Below are positions 7,621 through 16,612 of a stretch of 36,137 nucleotides of DNA, piece by piece (the stretch's first letter is position 1; every line of letters starts with the position of its first letter). The stretch lies in the NCBI GenBank assembly GCA_903944895.1, contig CAJATL010000017.1, positions 1-36,137 of the forward strand, written 5' to 3'. The stretch is from an uncultured Bacteroidota bacterium. Lineage in GTDB: Bacteria; Bacteroidota; Bacteroidia; Bacteroidales; 4484-276. Below the pieces are notes generated by a model. The model was not told the DNA's origin. It made no database searches and worked only from the letters and a program-made list of their open reading frames with translations. Both the position numbers and the translations under genes were made by a program.

Positions 7621-7666
7621 GGATGAACTGTTTGAGATTTTTAGATTTGAACAATCATTAAAATCG

Positions 7667-7695
7667 GTAAAAATGTGCTGAAAGACCTGCACATT
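7667..7695 (-). terminator. Intrinsic terminator after csbD-1
   Basis: On the minus strand AATGTGC (7695-7689) pairs with GCACATT (7678-7672) around a 10-nt loop and is followed by a short T run (7671-7669, continuing from the stem TT). It lies 17 bp past the csbD-1 stop codon, where a terminator for a single-gene transcript is expected. Confidence 0.6.
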
Positions 7696-7711
7696 AAACA
7701 TGGTGTTCTGA

Positions 7712-7897
7712 TTAGAGTGAAGCGATTATCTTATGTAATTCTTCCTTTGTTTTGCCAAGTTTAGCTTGTAGTTTTCCCAACATTTCCTCTTTTTTGCCTG
7801 ATACGAACATCAGGTCGTCGTCGGTCAAAATTGCAAATTTCTGTTTGAGTTTGCCTTTTTGCTCATTCCAGTTTCCTTTTACTTCGGTAGTATTCAT
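7712..7897 (-). CDS. CsbD-family stress protein (copy 1)
   Basis: A 61-residue CsbD-like protein starting 'MNTTEVKGNWNEQKGKLKQKF' with the family's conserved 'GNW' and 'GKLKQKF' elements, and ending in the helical 'KLGKTKEELHKIIASL'. CsbD proteins are small, highly charged and induced by general stress (sigma B in Bacillus); their biochemical role is unknown. It is nearly the same as copy 2 at 17173-17358. Both copies have the same promoter architecture upstream, so they are probably induced together. Confidence 0.92.
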   Translation of the reverse strand: MNTTEVKGNWNEQKGKLKQKFAILTDDDLMFVSGKKEEMLGKLQAKLGKTKEELHKIIASL

Positions 7898-7954
7898 TTT
7901 TGTGTGTTTTAATCCCGCAACTGGCAGGTCAGGTATGAAATAATTTTCACGTTA

Positions 7955-8023
7955 CAAAGGTCGCTAACACACACTCCAGGATCATTACATAATTAGGAGA
8001 AAGAGTTACAACATTCACACATT
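7955..8023 (-). promoter_or_regulatory. Regulon box a: twin hexamer promoter of csbD-1
   Basis: Minus strand, towards the gene: TTGTAA (8011-8006), 15 bp, ATGTAA (7990-7985), 23 bp, ACCTTTG (7961-7955). The distal hexamer is preceded by AATGTGTGAATG. The ATG of csbD-1 lies about 58 bp beyond the −7 element. Spacing is identical in all six boxes of the window. Confidence 0.85.
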
Positions 8024-8054
8024 TCGGTTTTAAACAATACCCTTTTAAAAGGAG

Positions 8055-8086
8055 AAGGGCGTTCTGCAATGAAGCAAAACACCCTT
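8055..8086 (-). terminator. Hairpin after the TSP3-OmpA gene
   Basis: On the minus strand AAGGGTGTTTTGC (8086-8074) pairs with GCAGAACGCCCTT (8067-8055), including two G·T pairs, around a six-base loop. CTCCTTTTAAAAGGG follows. It lies about 28 bp past the stop codon and probably ends the ompA-like transcript. Confidence 0.6.
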
Positions 8087-8113
8087 TAAAATTAGAAGAA
8101 ATGGTAGATAGAA

Positions 8114-9571
8114 TTATTGAACAAGGCGTATTTCGACGCGTCTGTTTTTTGCTCTTCCTTCAGGTGTGGCGTTTGTATCTCTGGGGCGTGATTCGCCATA
8201 TCCTACAAAAGTCATACGTTTAGGGTCGATGCCTTTGTCGACAAAATATTGATGCATGGCATAAGCACGGCTTTCGGATAAAACCTGATTATCTGCATCC
8301 TGGCCAACATCATCGGTGTGACCTTCGATAGCAAATTTTGCATCAGGATATTGCTGCATGAGCGTAACAATTTCGTTGAGGTCCTTGTACGATTTTTGTT
8401 TTATCACGTACTTATTGGTCTCAAATTCCACATAATCAGAAAAACTGTTTAATTGGCTTTCGACTTCTTTTACCTTGACCTCAGTCATTTTCATGGTGGG
8501 GCAACCTTTATTTTCGATGGTTCCTTTTTCGTTGGGACAAGCATCTGAAACATCGGGAATACCATCAAAATCGGCATCCGGACAACCATTTGCTGATTTT
8601 GGACCAGCCATGGACGGACATTGATCTTCATTATCTGGAATACCATCACCATCACTATCAGGGCAACCACCAAACTGGGCTAAACCAGCAACATTTGGGC
8701 ATTTATCGTTGTCATCAAAAACACCGTCACCATCAGCATCAGGACAGCCATCAGTAATTTTTGGACCAGCAACTGTCGGGCATCTGTCTTCGGTATCAAT
8801 AACTCCGTCGCCATCGGTATCAGGGCAACCACCTAAAACTTTAGGACCAGCCACGGTAGGGCATTTATCTTCTTTATCAGGCACACCATCACCATCGGTA
8901 TCAGGGCAACCTTTAAATTCGGCAAGTCCGGCAGTATTTGGGCATAAATCTTTTTTATCGGAAATACCATCTTTATCTGCATCACTCTTTTTTCCAAACC
9001 TGGCCACAACGCCAAATGAATAATGGAAATAGTCGTTCCAATCGAAAACCCAATCGTAAGAACCTTCGGCGTTAACGCCAAGCCAGTCAGTTACCCAGAT
9101 ATTTACACCAACACCGGTTGATTGCGCCAGAAAGGTAGTTTCGTCAATAATCGAACCGTTAACACCCAGAAAAACATAAGGATCGAACATGGCGTCTTCC
9201 TTTAAAAGATAACCGTTCGTAAATTTGTAAGCAAACTGGCCCTGAATCCTCCACATGTTGTTATTTGAGATTGCTGGCTGATATTCTCCATCGGTCCAGG
9301 CATTTAACTTTTCCTTCTCCAGTTTAATCATCGAAAATTCGGTGCTGAATACGATTTCTTTGCTAAGTAATCTTGCCACTTTTAATTGCGAAAGAACTGT
9401 ATTTCCCATCCAGTTGGCATTGGTTAACTGCTCGCTGACAGGCATTGGAACAGCAAGAAAGTCAACGTAATTAGTACTTGCCCCAACAAGCCAGGGGCGC
9501 ATTTTGTTTTGTGATTGTGCTGCAAATGTTACAGCAAAAAACACGGCTAACAGTAAAATAATCTTTTTCAT
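8114..9571 (-). CDS. TSP3-repeat OmpA-family outer membrane protein
   Basis: A 485-residue protein with a signal peptide cleaved near residue 20 ('FAAQSQ') and an N-terminal beta-barrel region (~25-192). Thrombospondin type 3 calcium-binding repeats follow at ~197-357 (units like 'DTDGDGVPDKEDKCP'), then a C-terminal OmpA domain (~380-485). The OmpA domain contains 'IEGHTDDVG' and ends 'NRRVEIRLVQ', so it should bind peptidoglycan and tie the outer membrane to the wall. The repeats form a stiff, calcium-stabilised spacer. The gene has its own box-b promoter 43 bp upstream and a hairpin downstream, so it is probably a single transcription unit in the same regulon as the CsbD genes. Confidence 0.95.
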   Translation of the reverse strand: MKKIILLLAVFFAVTFAAQSQNKMRPWLVGASTNYVDFLAVPMPVSEQLTNANWMGNTVLSQLKVARLLSKEIVFSTEFSMIKLEKEKLNAWTDGEYQPAISNNNMWRIQGQFAYKFTNGYLLKEDAMFDPYVFLGVNGSIIDETTFLAQSTGVGVNIWVTDWLGVNAEGSYDWVFDWNDYFHYSFGVVARFGKKSDADKDGISDKKDLCPNTAGLAEFKGCPDTDGDGVPDKEDKCPTVAGPKVLGGCPDTDGDGVIDTEDRCPTVAGPKITDGCPDADGDGVFDDNDKCPNVAGLAQFGGCPDSDGDGIPDNEDQCPSMAGPKSANGCPDADFDGIPDVSDACPNEKGTIENKGCPTMKMTEVKVKEVESQLNSFSDYVEFETNKYVIKQKSYKDLNEIVTLMQQYPDAKFAIEGHTDDVGQDADNQVLSESRAYAMHQYFVDKGIDPKRMTFVGYGESRPRDTNATPEGRAKNRRVEIRLVQ

Positions 9572-9613
9572 ACGTCTTATATTTTTTAAATAATTAAATT
9601 AAAATCATTGGTA

Positions 9614-9682
9614 CAAAGGTCTTTCCTTTGGTGCCGGAAAGCGTTACATAATTAAGTTTAAGAGTTACATCATTCACACATT
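9614..9682 (-). promoter_or_regulatory. Regulon box b: twin hexamer promoter of the OmpA gene
   Basis: Minus strand: ATGTAA (9670-9665), 15 bp, ATGTAA (9649-9644), 23 bp, ACCTTTG (9620-9614). The flank AATGTGTGAATG precedes the distal hexamer. This copy matches the consensus at every position I compared. Confidence 0.88.
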
Positions 9683-9701
9683 ACCAGGTATTCTTAGCCT
9701 T

Positions 9702-10262
9702 TTAATGAATTGCAAGTCCAATGGTTGAAACACCGGTCGACAGATCGAGGAATAATCCGACCTTGTTATTCAGGTGGTATTCGGTACCGATATGTAAATC
9801 GAGAAATAAAGGATTTGGATAGGGGTAATAATCTTTATCACCATTATAGCCATCTTCCCATCTCGAGGTTATCAGAACAAATCCCAAAGAGCCCGCAAGG
9901 TAAAAATCCCAGTCGGAGTTTGCTTCGAAAATCCGGTCGAAATAGTAGGTGCCTTTTATACCAATTGGGATGTCGGTCTGGCGATAATAGTAAGAATTAT
10001 TCTGCCATTCGTGATCGTTTCGGTAGGTGTAAAAACTGATGAATGGAGCCAGCGTAAAACTGTTTGCCACATCAAATTCATAGTCAAGATGGAGAACAGG
10101 CATCATGTGCCCGGAGTGGTGGTAATACCCTGCATATCCGCCAATACCCACGCCCAGGTTTAATGTCTTGCCATAGCTTTCAGAATTTCTGGTATTCTGA
10201 GCGTCCAGATTAATCCCTATCATCATAAGGAATAATAGCATTGTTACTGTAATTGTTTTCAT
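9702..10262 (-). CDS. Small outer membrane beta-barrel protein
   Basis: A 186-residue protein with a signal peptide ('MLLFLMMIGINLDAQ', cleaved near 21) and about eight alternating beta-strands rich in tyrosine, tryptophan and glycine, ending in 'LSTGVSTIGLAIH'. Size and pattern suit an eight-stranded barrel of the OmpA/OmpX N-terminal type without a periplasmic domain. No promoter box precedes it; the gap from the extended YYYLPD frame is only 87 bp, so the two may share a transcript from box c. Specific function unknown. Confidence 0.75.
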   Translation of the reverse strand: MKTITVTMLLFLMMIGINLDAQNTRNSESYGKTLNLGVGIGGYAGYYHHSGHMMPVLHLDYEFDVANSFTLAPFISFYTYRNDHEWQNNSYYYRQTDIPIGIKGTYYFDRIFEANSDWDFYLAGSLGFVLITSRWEDGYNGDKDYYPYPNPLFLDLHIGTEYHLNNKVGLFLDLSTGVSTIGLAIH

Positions 10263-10349
10263 TTGTATAAAGTTTTAGATTAATATTAATTTTTGTTTGA
10301 TAATTTATTTTGTCAACACTTTTAGTCATTTAAAAATTCAGGAAATTGC

Positions 10350-10880
10350 CTACTTCTTTTTATTCTTCTTACCATTTCCATTGTCGTGTTTGAGTGCCTT
10401 TTGATTATTTTTATGGTTATCATTTCCATTGTATTTACCCTTGTCATGACGCTCGTTTTCATTTTGGTGATCCTGAGCTTTAAAGCGATTCCGGCCAGGC
10501 TTTTGGCCTATGGTCCGTTGCTTTCCTTAATGATAACCTTTATAATATTTTTTCCGGTAATCGTTATGATGAATGTATGGTGTGTTCCCGTGATAATCGT
10601 GCATGACCACTTTATAGCCGTTGTACAGGTCATAATTCCGGTAACGGACAGGCAGATAAGTTCTTTGAACCCAGATTCCATCGAGGTCGTAAATAAACAC
10701 CGACGATTGTACATCATAATAAGCCTCTACATCCGGCAGGTAATAATAGCGTACTTCGGTATATCCCACAGGACCCCAGGGTGGCGGAGTCCCAAGGTTT
10801 ATATTTACTGAGACCTGGGCTTGCACTGCAATTGCAGCAAACAACACCAATCCCAATACGAATAATTTTATCGTTTTCAT
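10350..10880 (-). pseudogene. Secreted YYYLPD-type protein with an in-frame TAA
   Basis: The frame opens with a signal peptide (residues 1-21, ending 'AAIAVQAQ') and encodes 'PPWGPVGYTEVRYYYLPDVE', a secreted Bacteroidota protein type that I recognise but cannot name functionally. After 117 codons it meets TAA at 10529-10527. The same frame then stays open for 58 codons ('GKQRTIGQKPGRN', then a lysine-, asparagine- and histidine-rich tail) to TAG at 10352-10350. The continuation is compositionally typical of the charged tails of this family. This points to a recent nonsense change, a sequencing error or stop readthrough. The first 117 residues may still be made. The gene has a full regulon box 42 bp upstream, so the promoter is intact. 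Confidence 0.7.
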
Positions 10881-10921
10881 GCTACTATTTTTTTTCAGGT
10901 TTGTTTGTAATTTTCACAGTA

Positions 10922-10990
10922 CAAAGGTCTCGCTGTTGGCAGCCGAAAGCGTTACACAATATTATGAAAGAGTTACATCATTCACACATT
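10922..10990 (-). promoter_or_regulatory. Regulon box c: twin hexamer promoter of the YYYLPD gene
   Basis: Minus strand: ATGTAA (10978-10973), 15 bp, GTGTAA (10957-10952), 23 bp, ACCTTTG (10928-10922). The upstream flank AATGTGTGAATG is conserved and borders a GGGCGGGGA stretch that also borders box e. Confidence 0.87.
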
Positions 10991-11293
10991 GGGCGGGGAA
11001 GGGAAGAGTGGAAGAATGGAAAGATGGAAGAATGAAAGAGTGGAAGAATAGGAGAAGTGAAGAGTGGGAAAATGGGAGAATAGGAGAATGTGGAAATTCG
11101 ACAATGGAAGAATGGAAGAGTGGAAAGGTGGAAGAATGGAATGGTGGAATGGTGGAAGAGTGGAATGGTGGAAGAGTGGAATGGTGGAATGGTGGAATGG
11201 TGGAAAAATAAACACGGAGGCAGGGAGAACACTGAGAAACACAGAGAAAGCGACAAATTTTCGATGTTGATTGGCATTATAAATGCCGCTTAA
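10991..11293. repeat. GGAAGAATGG satellite plus 'cacggaggca' and GCGGCATT modules
   Basis: About 215 bp of GGAAGAATGG / GGAATGGTGG units (10998-11208). The module CACGGAGGCAGGGAGAACAC (starting about 11214) follows and runs through 'AAATTTTCGATGTTG' into a degenerate GGCATTATAAATGCC palindrome (about 11271-11287). Module order is the same as at 17734-18002. Frames crossing it encode only W-, E- and G-rich or H-, S- and P-rich repeat peptides and are not genes. Confidence 0.8.
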
Positions 11294-11330
11294 CCCGACT
11301 GAATTTTTGGACTACGACCTGCCAATAAAT

Positions 11331-14300
11331 CTAACCATTGCAAAACTGCTTTAACTTGGCGAATAAAATACGCTTATCAATGGGTTTTATAATGATGTCG
11401 TCGCAGCCGGCGCTTAACGCAAGTTTCTTTTCTTTAACAATCGAATAGGCGGTGAGCGCGATAATCTTTATGTCGGGCCAGATGGCTTTAATCTGAGTGG
11501 TGGCTTTATAGCCATCGAGAACAGGCATTTTTAAATCCATCAAAATCAGATCGATGTTTTGAAACTCAGCCATCTTTTCGATGGCTTCCTGTCCGTTTTC
11601 GGCTTCAACGAGGGTTGCGTTTGTGGTTTCGAGCAACATTTGGATCAGCCGCATACTGATGGGATCATCTTCGGCGACGAGTATGGTTTTACCAGTCAAA
11701 TCAGGAATTGTTACGTCTTCGTCGCTTTCCTGCATTTGTACACCTAACGAAGTGATTTCGACAGGCACATGTAAAAAGAAAGTCGTGCCTTTGCCAACCT
11801 CCGATTCGACAACAATCCGTGCATTCATGGCCTCTGCAATCCTTTTTGAGATTGCCAGACCTATTCCAACACCTCCATAATAGCGCGTATTTGAATCGTC
11901 GAGCTGCCTGAAAAACTCGAAAATTATATCCATTTTATCTTGTTGAATCCCAACTCCAGTATCTCTTACATAAAACACAATCTCATTTTGGTCCTTTTGA
12001 TAAAAACCAAATTCGATAGTGCCTTTGCTTGTGAATTTTGATGCATTTTTAAAGAGGTTTACCAAAACCTGGTTTATTTTGCTCCGGTCTGCGATCAGAA
12101 AAGTTTGGAGTAATGTGCTGTCGGGTTTATAAACCAATTTGATTTCGTTTTCTTTACCGGCATTAACAATTATTTCGTCGAGGGCTTTCCGGTTTTCAAG
12201 AAAAATATCAATCCCTTTAAAAGATTGCTTTCTGATTTTAATCTGTCCCTGCTCGGCGAGTGCAAGATCGAAAATATCTTCGATAATATTTAAAAGGCCG
12301 GTGCCACTTTTAAAAATAATATTTGCCCAATCTTTAATTTCGGCGCTTTCGGCCATAGAATTTATGATTTCGCTAAACCCCAGAATATGGTTCAGCGGGG
12401 TTCTCAATTCATGATTCATCGTAGCGAGAAAAGCCGATTTCAGATGGTCGCTCTCTTCGGCTTTTTCTTTTGCCACAATTAACTCGGCAGCGCGATGTTC
12501 CTTCTCATGATTTTCGAAAACAAGTACTTCGTTGGCAACAATTAACTCGGCAGCCCGCTTTTCTTTTTCCAGGTTTTGAAATGCAAGTTCTCTATTGGCA
12601 ACAATTAATTCGGCTGCCCTACTTTCTTTCTCTTCATTTTCGAAAAGAAGTACCTTGTTGGCGATAATTAATTCAGCAGCCCGATTTTCTTTCTCCTTGT
12701 TTTCGAAAGCAAGCCTTTTGTTGGCGACAACTAATTCGGCTGCCCTACTTTCTTTTTCCAGGTTTTGAAAAGCCAGTTCTTGATTGGCGATAATTAATTC
12801 GGCTGCCCTACTTTCTTTCTCTTCATTTTCGAAAAGAAGTACCTTGTTGGCGATAATTAATTCAGCAGCCCGCTTTTCTTTCTCCTCGTTTTCGAAAGCA
12901 AGCCTTTTGTTGGCGACAACTAATTCGGCAGCCCGATTTTCTTTTTCCAGGTTTTGAAAAGCCAGTTCTTGATTGGCGATAATTAATTCGGCAGCCCGAT
13001 TTTCTTTTTCACGGTTTAAAAAGGCAAGTTCCTTGTTGGTAATGATTAATTCCTGCTCTATCGCAGTGATGTCTCTGATGGTAACTTGCTGCACATTTTC
13101 GCCACCCGATAAAAAAGCAGAAAATTGAATTATTGCCGGGAAAATCTCACCATTTGAGCGGGTAAAAATCCAGTCGATTTGTTTATCAGGCAGGTGTGCT
13201 TCGTTAATTATTTCATCAGCAATTTCGTCCGAAATCCTTCCATGGGCTTGTTTTAACGGTGAAAACCGGAGTGGATGCAACCCAAAAAGTTCTTCTTTAC
13301 GATCAATCTTAAAAATTTCTAAAGTTCGTTTATTGCAATCAAAAATGCCGTCCTTATTTAACAGCATGATTGCGTCGTTTGAACCTTCAAAAATTGATTT
13401 AAACTTTTCTTCGCTCTCGAGCAGTTTAATTTCGGTTTGCTTACGCATGGTTATATCACGACCAACGCCAAGCACCCCAATGATGGCTCCCGTGGAATCA
13501 AACATCGGCATTTTGTTGGTGTCCAGAAATAAGCTTTTTCCATCAGAGGCAAAAGTAACCCACTCTTCGTTACTGATGGGTTTGCCCGCAACCATGGCTG
13601 CACGGTCGTGTTCACGAAAGAAATCAGCAAGCTCCTTGTCAACAAAATCGTAATCGGTTTTACCAATAATGTCCTTTTCTGTGGCGCCAAAAAAGCGCTC
13701 GAACATCGAGTTGCACGACAGGTACACGCCCTCCGTATCTTTAAGCCAGATTAAATCGGGTATAGTTTGAAGGAGCGCACGCAAACGGATTTCGTTATTA
13801 CGAGTTTCCGTTTCGGCCAATTTGCGTTCATTGATATCAAGCACCAGCCCACTAACAAGCAGTGGTTTTCCGTCCGAGTCAGTTTTAGTAACGGAACCGA
13901 CATCGTAAAACCATTTATATTCACCCGATTTGGTCAAAATCCGGTATTCGATTTCAAATTTATCAACTAAACCAAGCAGATGATTTTTCATGGCTTGCAT
14001 CGTTCGTTCGGCATCTTCGGGATGAACAAGAGCGATAAAATCTGAATAATGTTCTAATTTTTCGTAAGGGTGCCCAAGCATTTTGGCTTTCCCTTTTTCA
14101 AAAGTAACATTTCCGGTAATGAGGTCCATCTCCCACCAGGCCATATTTCCCGACTTCAGGGCAAGTTCGAGGCGGAGGTTATTTGCTACCAATGCGGCTT
14201 CGGCCAGTTTGCGTTCGGTGATATCGATGTTGGCTCCTTTTAATTTACAAAGGTTACCATTGGTAAAAAAAGGAATGATGTTGTTTTGCAGCCATTTATA

Positions 14301-15023
14301 CGTTCCATCAGGAAAGGTTATTCGTATCTCGAATTTGGTGGGTGCTTTGCTTGCAAGCATATTTTCAAGCCCCTCATCAATCAGGTGAATATCATCAGGA
14401 TGGATTCTGCTTTTGAAATACGCTAAAGTGGGTGTAAACACAAAGGGTTCTAATCCGAACATTTCGTAACAATTTTTCGACCATTTACTTTTTTGATTGA
14501 TAAAATCATATTCCCAATCGCCCATTTTTGCAATTTCCTGGGCGTACTGAAGCGAAGATTCGCTTTCGCGAAGTACTTCCCCGGCCCATCGGCGCTGCGT
14601 GATGTCGCGGATATTGCATTGGATTACCTTGTGCCCGTTAACTGAATAGACATTACTGACAAACTCGACATTGATTTGTTTACCGGTTGCTGTTTCGAGT
14701 GGCAGGTCTTCGTAGCGGACATATTCTTTCTGCTGCAATTCGATAAATTTATCCCGGTTGGCAATAATATCTTTAAAAAATCCTATTTCCCAGATTGTCT
14801 TCTCGATGAAATCTTCCTTTGAATAGCCCAGCAGGTCAATCAAAAATGGATTAACATCATCAATTTTGCCGTTGTCGGCATCGAGGATAAGAATCCCATC
14901 TTTTGATGTTTCGAAAAGCCGCCTGTAGCGCGCTTCGGAAGCAATTAAGGCTTCCTGTATGGTAGATAATGATTTGTTTTCCGGATGTTTTTCACTTTGT
15001 TGAATTCCGACCAATGTTTCCAT
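11331..15023 (-). CDS. Hybrid histidine kinase: five PAS, 21-residue coiled-coil array, kinase, receiver
   Basis: A 1230-residue soluble kinase. Five PAS/PAC domains span ~26-145, 150-273, 280-403, 408-530 and 535-655; several end in the PAC motif 'DIT(E)RK'. Nine 21-residue coiled-coil units follow (~663-851). The HisKA domain has H871 ('MNHELRTPLN'). The HATPase domain has N993, DTGVG (1021-1025) and GVGIGL (1051-1056). The C-terminal receiver has D1163 and K1213. No membrane segment is present, so it senses cytoplasmic cues such as redox state or ligands. It has no output domain and probably phosphorylates its receiver, then another protein. Its promoter is box d, 33 bp upstream, making it the only kinase in the regulon. 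Units 2-4 and 5-7 of the array are a 63-residue duplication. Confidence 0.95.
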   Translation of the reverse strand: METLVGIQQSEKHPENKSLSTIQEALIASEARYRRLFETSKDGILILDADNGKIDDVNPFLIDLLGYSKEDFIEKTIWEIGFFKDIIANRDKFIELQQKEYVRYEDLPLETATGKQINVEFVSNVYSVNGHKVIQCNIRDITQRRWAGEVLRESESSLQYAQEIAKMGDWEYDFINQKSKWSKNCYEMFGLEPFVFTPTLAYFKSRIHPDDIHLIDEGLENMLASKAPTKFEIRITFPDGTYKWLQNNIIPFFTNGNLCKLKGANIDITERKLAEAALVANNLRLELALKSGNMAWWEMDLITGNVTFEKGKAKMLGHPYEKLEHYSDFIALVHPEDAERTMQAMKNHLLGLVDKFEIEYRILTKSGEYKWFYDVGSVTKTDSDGKPLLVSGLVLDINERKLAETETRNNEIRLRALLQTIPDLIWLKDTEGVYLSCNSMFERFFGATEKDIIGKTDYDFVDKELADFFREHDRAAMVAGKPISNEEWVTFASDGKSLFLDTNKMPMFDSTGAIIGVLGVGRDITMRKQTEIKLLESEEKFKSIFEGSNDAIMLLNKDGIFDCNKRTLEIFKIDRKEELFGLHPLRFSPLKQAHGRISDEIADEIINEAHLPDKQIDWIFTRSNGEIFPAIIQFSAFLSGGENVQQVTIRDITAIEQELIITNKELAFLNREKENRAAELIIANQELAFQNLEKENRAAELVVANKRLAFENEEKEKRAAELIIANKVLLFENEEKESRAAELIIANQELAFQNLEKESRAAELVVANKRLAFENKEKENRAAELIIANKVLLFENEEKESRAAELIVANRELAFQNLEKEKRAAELIVANEVLVFENHEKEHRAAELIVAKEKAEESDHLKSAFLATMNHELRTPLNHILGFSEIINSMAESAEIKDWANIIFKSGTGLLNIIEDIFDLALAEQGQIKIRKQSFKGIDIFLENRKALDEIIVNAGKENEIKLVYKPDSTLLQTFLIADRSKINQVLVNLFKNASKFTSKGTIEFGFYQKDQNEIVFYVRDTGVGIQQDKMDIIFEFFRQLDDSNTRYYGGVGIGLAISKRIAEAMNARIVVESEVGKGTTFFLHVPVEITSLGVQMQESDEDVTIPDLTGKTILVAEDDPISMRLIQMLLETTNATLVEAENGQEAIEKMAEFQNIDLILMDLKMPVLDGYKATTQIKAIWPDIKIIALTAYSIVKEKKLALSAGCDDIIIKPIDKRILFAKLKQFCNG

Positions 15024-15055
15024 AATTTCCTGTTTGGAGCTAGTATTTCAGTTTG

Positions 15056-15124
15056 CAAAGATGTATTTAATCGTTCCGGAGGGTTTTACATAATTAAAGT
15101 TATTATTTACATCATTCACAGATT
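15056..15124 (-). promoter_or_regulatory. Regulon box d: twin hexamer promoter of the hybrid kinase
   Basis: Minus strand: ATGTAA (15112-15107), 15 bp, ATGTAA (15091-15086), 23 bp, ATCTTTG (15062-15056). The upstream flank is AATCTGTGAATG. The −7 core has T for C at its second position; spacing is unchanged. The remainder of the gap to 15241 shows nothing recognisable. Confidence 0.85.
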
Positions 15125-15241
15125 ATTTGATGGTCGTTTTGTTTTTGTTTAGATTCAGGCTTTTGCTGTAAGCTATTCGTACGAAAATACATCCGTTAAC
15201 AATCAGATTTATGTGCTGCCAACTTTAATACCTCAGAAGCA

Positions 15242-16507
15242 TTAAGGTTCAGTAATCCGCATATAAATTAAAACCCCGGCGGCGGCAGTCATTAATATTA
15301 GGGCGGCAAAACCAAAAATATTCGACTTCCTGCTATTGGTAAATTTACCCATAATTTTTTTATTATTCGAGATATGAAGAATAATTACGATCAAAACCGG
15401 TGCAGTCATTCCATAAAGTATGGCCGAATAAATCAATGCATCAATCGGCGAAATGCCCATGTAGGTCATCGACAAACCTAGCACCAGTGAAATACCTATG
15501 ATGATATAAAAAATCTTTGCCTGATGGAATTTTTTATCCAATCCATTTTTCCAGCCAAATGTTTCGGTAAAAATATACGACAACGATCCGCTCAATACCG
15601 GGATGGCCAACAGGCCGGTGCCGATTACACCAATGGCAAAAAGCAGATAGGCCGAATCCCCGGCTAATGGTTTTAAAGCCTGAGCGGCCTGCTCAACCGT
15701 TTCAATCTGATGAATACCTGCATTAAATAAAACTGTCCCGGTGGTGAGAATAAGGAAAAACATGACAATATTTGAAAATAGCATTCCAAAGTCAACATCT
15801 TTTTTCATTTCGGAAATGATTCTTTTGTTCACCACCAGATGCTTTTTCTTTTGCTGCTCAACTTCCATCGTAGCCTGCCAAAAGAAAAGATACGGCGAAA
15901 TAGTAGTGCCAAGGATGGCAACCAGCATGCTGATATAATTTTTGTCGAATTTTATGGTAGGGATAAAGGTGGCTTTAAGAATGGCCCCCAGGTCCTGTTT
16001 ATATAAAAACGGAATAATGAGGTACACAACAAGCACGATGCTGAGATATTTCAGCACCGAAGCAATTCGTTGATAGGGCAAATAAATAATCAGTGCTAAA
16101 AGAATAACTGTAAAAAAGACACTGAAAAAAGATGCATGGATAGCCGGAAACAACAAGTTTCCCACGGCCCCCATTCCTGCAATATCGGCGCCGATATTCA
16201 TCACAATGGCCGGAAAACTAAACAACAGCATCAAATACAAAACAAATTTCGAATAATTCGCCCGAAGCGTTCCGGCCAAACCACTCGAAGTTACCAGCCC
16301 GATTCTGGCACACATTTCCTGGATAGAAGCCATCAGCGGAAATGTGATCAATGCGGTCCAAAGTGTTGAAAGGCCATAAGCGGCACCGGCCTGCGAGTAA
16401 GTCGCAATTCCCGATGGATCGTCGTCGCTGGCACCGGTAACAAGACCGGGGCCTAATATTTTCCAGAACCGAAAAAGCTTATTCGTAGTTTTTTTGCCCT
16501 TATCCAT
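15242..16507 (-). CDS. NRAMP-family metal transporter with variant binding site
   Basis: A 421-residue inner-membrane protein with about 11 spans and the NRAMP (SLC11) fold. The first span should carry D-P-G-N; here it is D30-P31-S32-G33. The sixth span should carry M-P-H; here it is S204-P205-Y206 in 'GTTISPYLFFWQ'. The aspartate is kept, but the asparagine, methionine and histidine are lost. Loss of the sulfur ligand and the asparagine is a feature of NRAMP-related magnesium transporters (NRMT group), so transport of Mn2+ or Fe2+ should not be assumed. Aluminium or other substrates are also possible. The gene is about 105 bp downstream of the lipoprotein gene and may be its own unit. Confidence 0.85.
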   Translation of the reverse strand: MDKGKKTTNKLFRFWKILGPGLVTGASDDDPSGIATYSQAGAAYGLSTLWTALITFPLMASIQEMCARIGLVTSSGLAGTLRANYSKFVLYLMLLFSFPAIVMNIGADIAGMGAVGNLLFPAIHASFFSVFFTVILLALIIYLPYQRIASVLKYLSIVLVVYLIIPFLYKQDLGAILKATFIPTIKFDKNYISMLVAILGTTISPYLFFWQATMEVEQQKKKHLVVNKRIISEMKKDVDFGMLFSNIVMFFLILTTGTVLFNAGIHQIETVEQAAQALKPLAGDSAYLLFAIGVIGTGLLAIPVLSGSLSYIFTETFGWKNGLDKKFHQAKIFYIIIGISLVLGLSMTYMGISPIDALIYSAILYGMTAPVLIVIILHISNNKKIMGKFTNSRKSNIFGFAALILMTAAAGVLIYMRITEP

Positions 16508-16612
16508 TTTTCTGTTTCTGCCGGATTACATCTCATAATTTACTATTCCAAAAAAAACCACTAAACATCGGCTGTAAAATACCGGTTTTGGCTTTTTTAA
16601 GGCGAATTTTGT

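Noticed and set aside
10386-10811. 141-codon hydrophobic plus-strand frame
   Set aside because: It is the antisense of the YYYLPD gene and its lysine- and asparagine-rich tail; the apparent hydrophobicity comes from reading AAA/AAT codons in reverse.
10991-11210. Possible CRISPR array
   Set aside because: The units are only about 10 bp, contiguous and imperfect, with no unique spacers of constant length and no cas genes nearby.
10978-11277. Overlapping reading frames on both strands encoding W-, E-, G-rich or H-, S-, P-rich peptides
   Set aside because: They are translations of the GGAAGAATGG satellite, which lacks stops in several frames. There is no start signal, conserved domain or normal composition.
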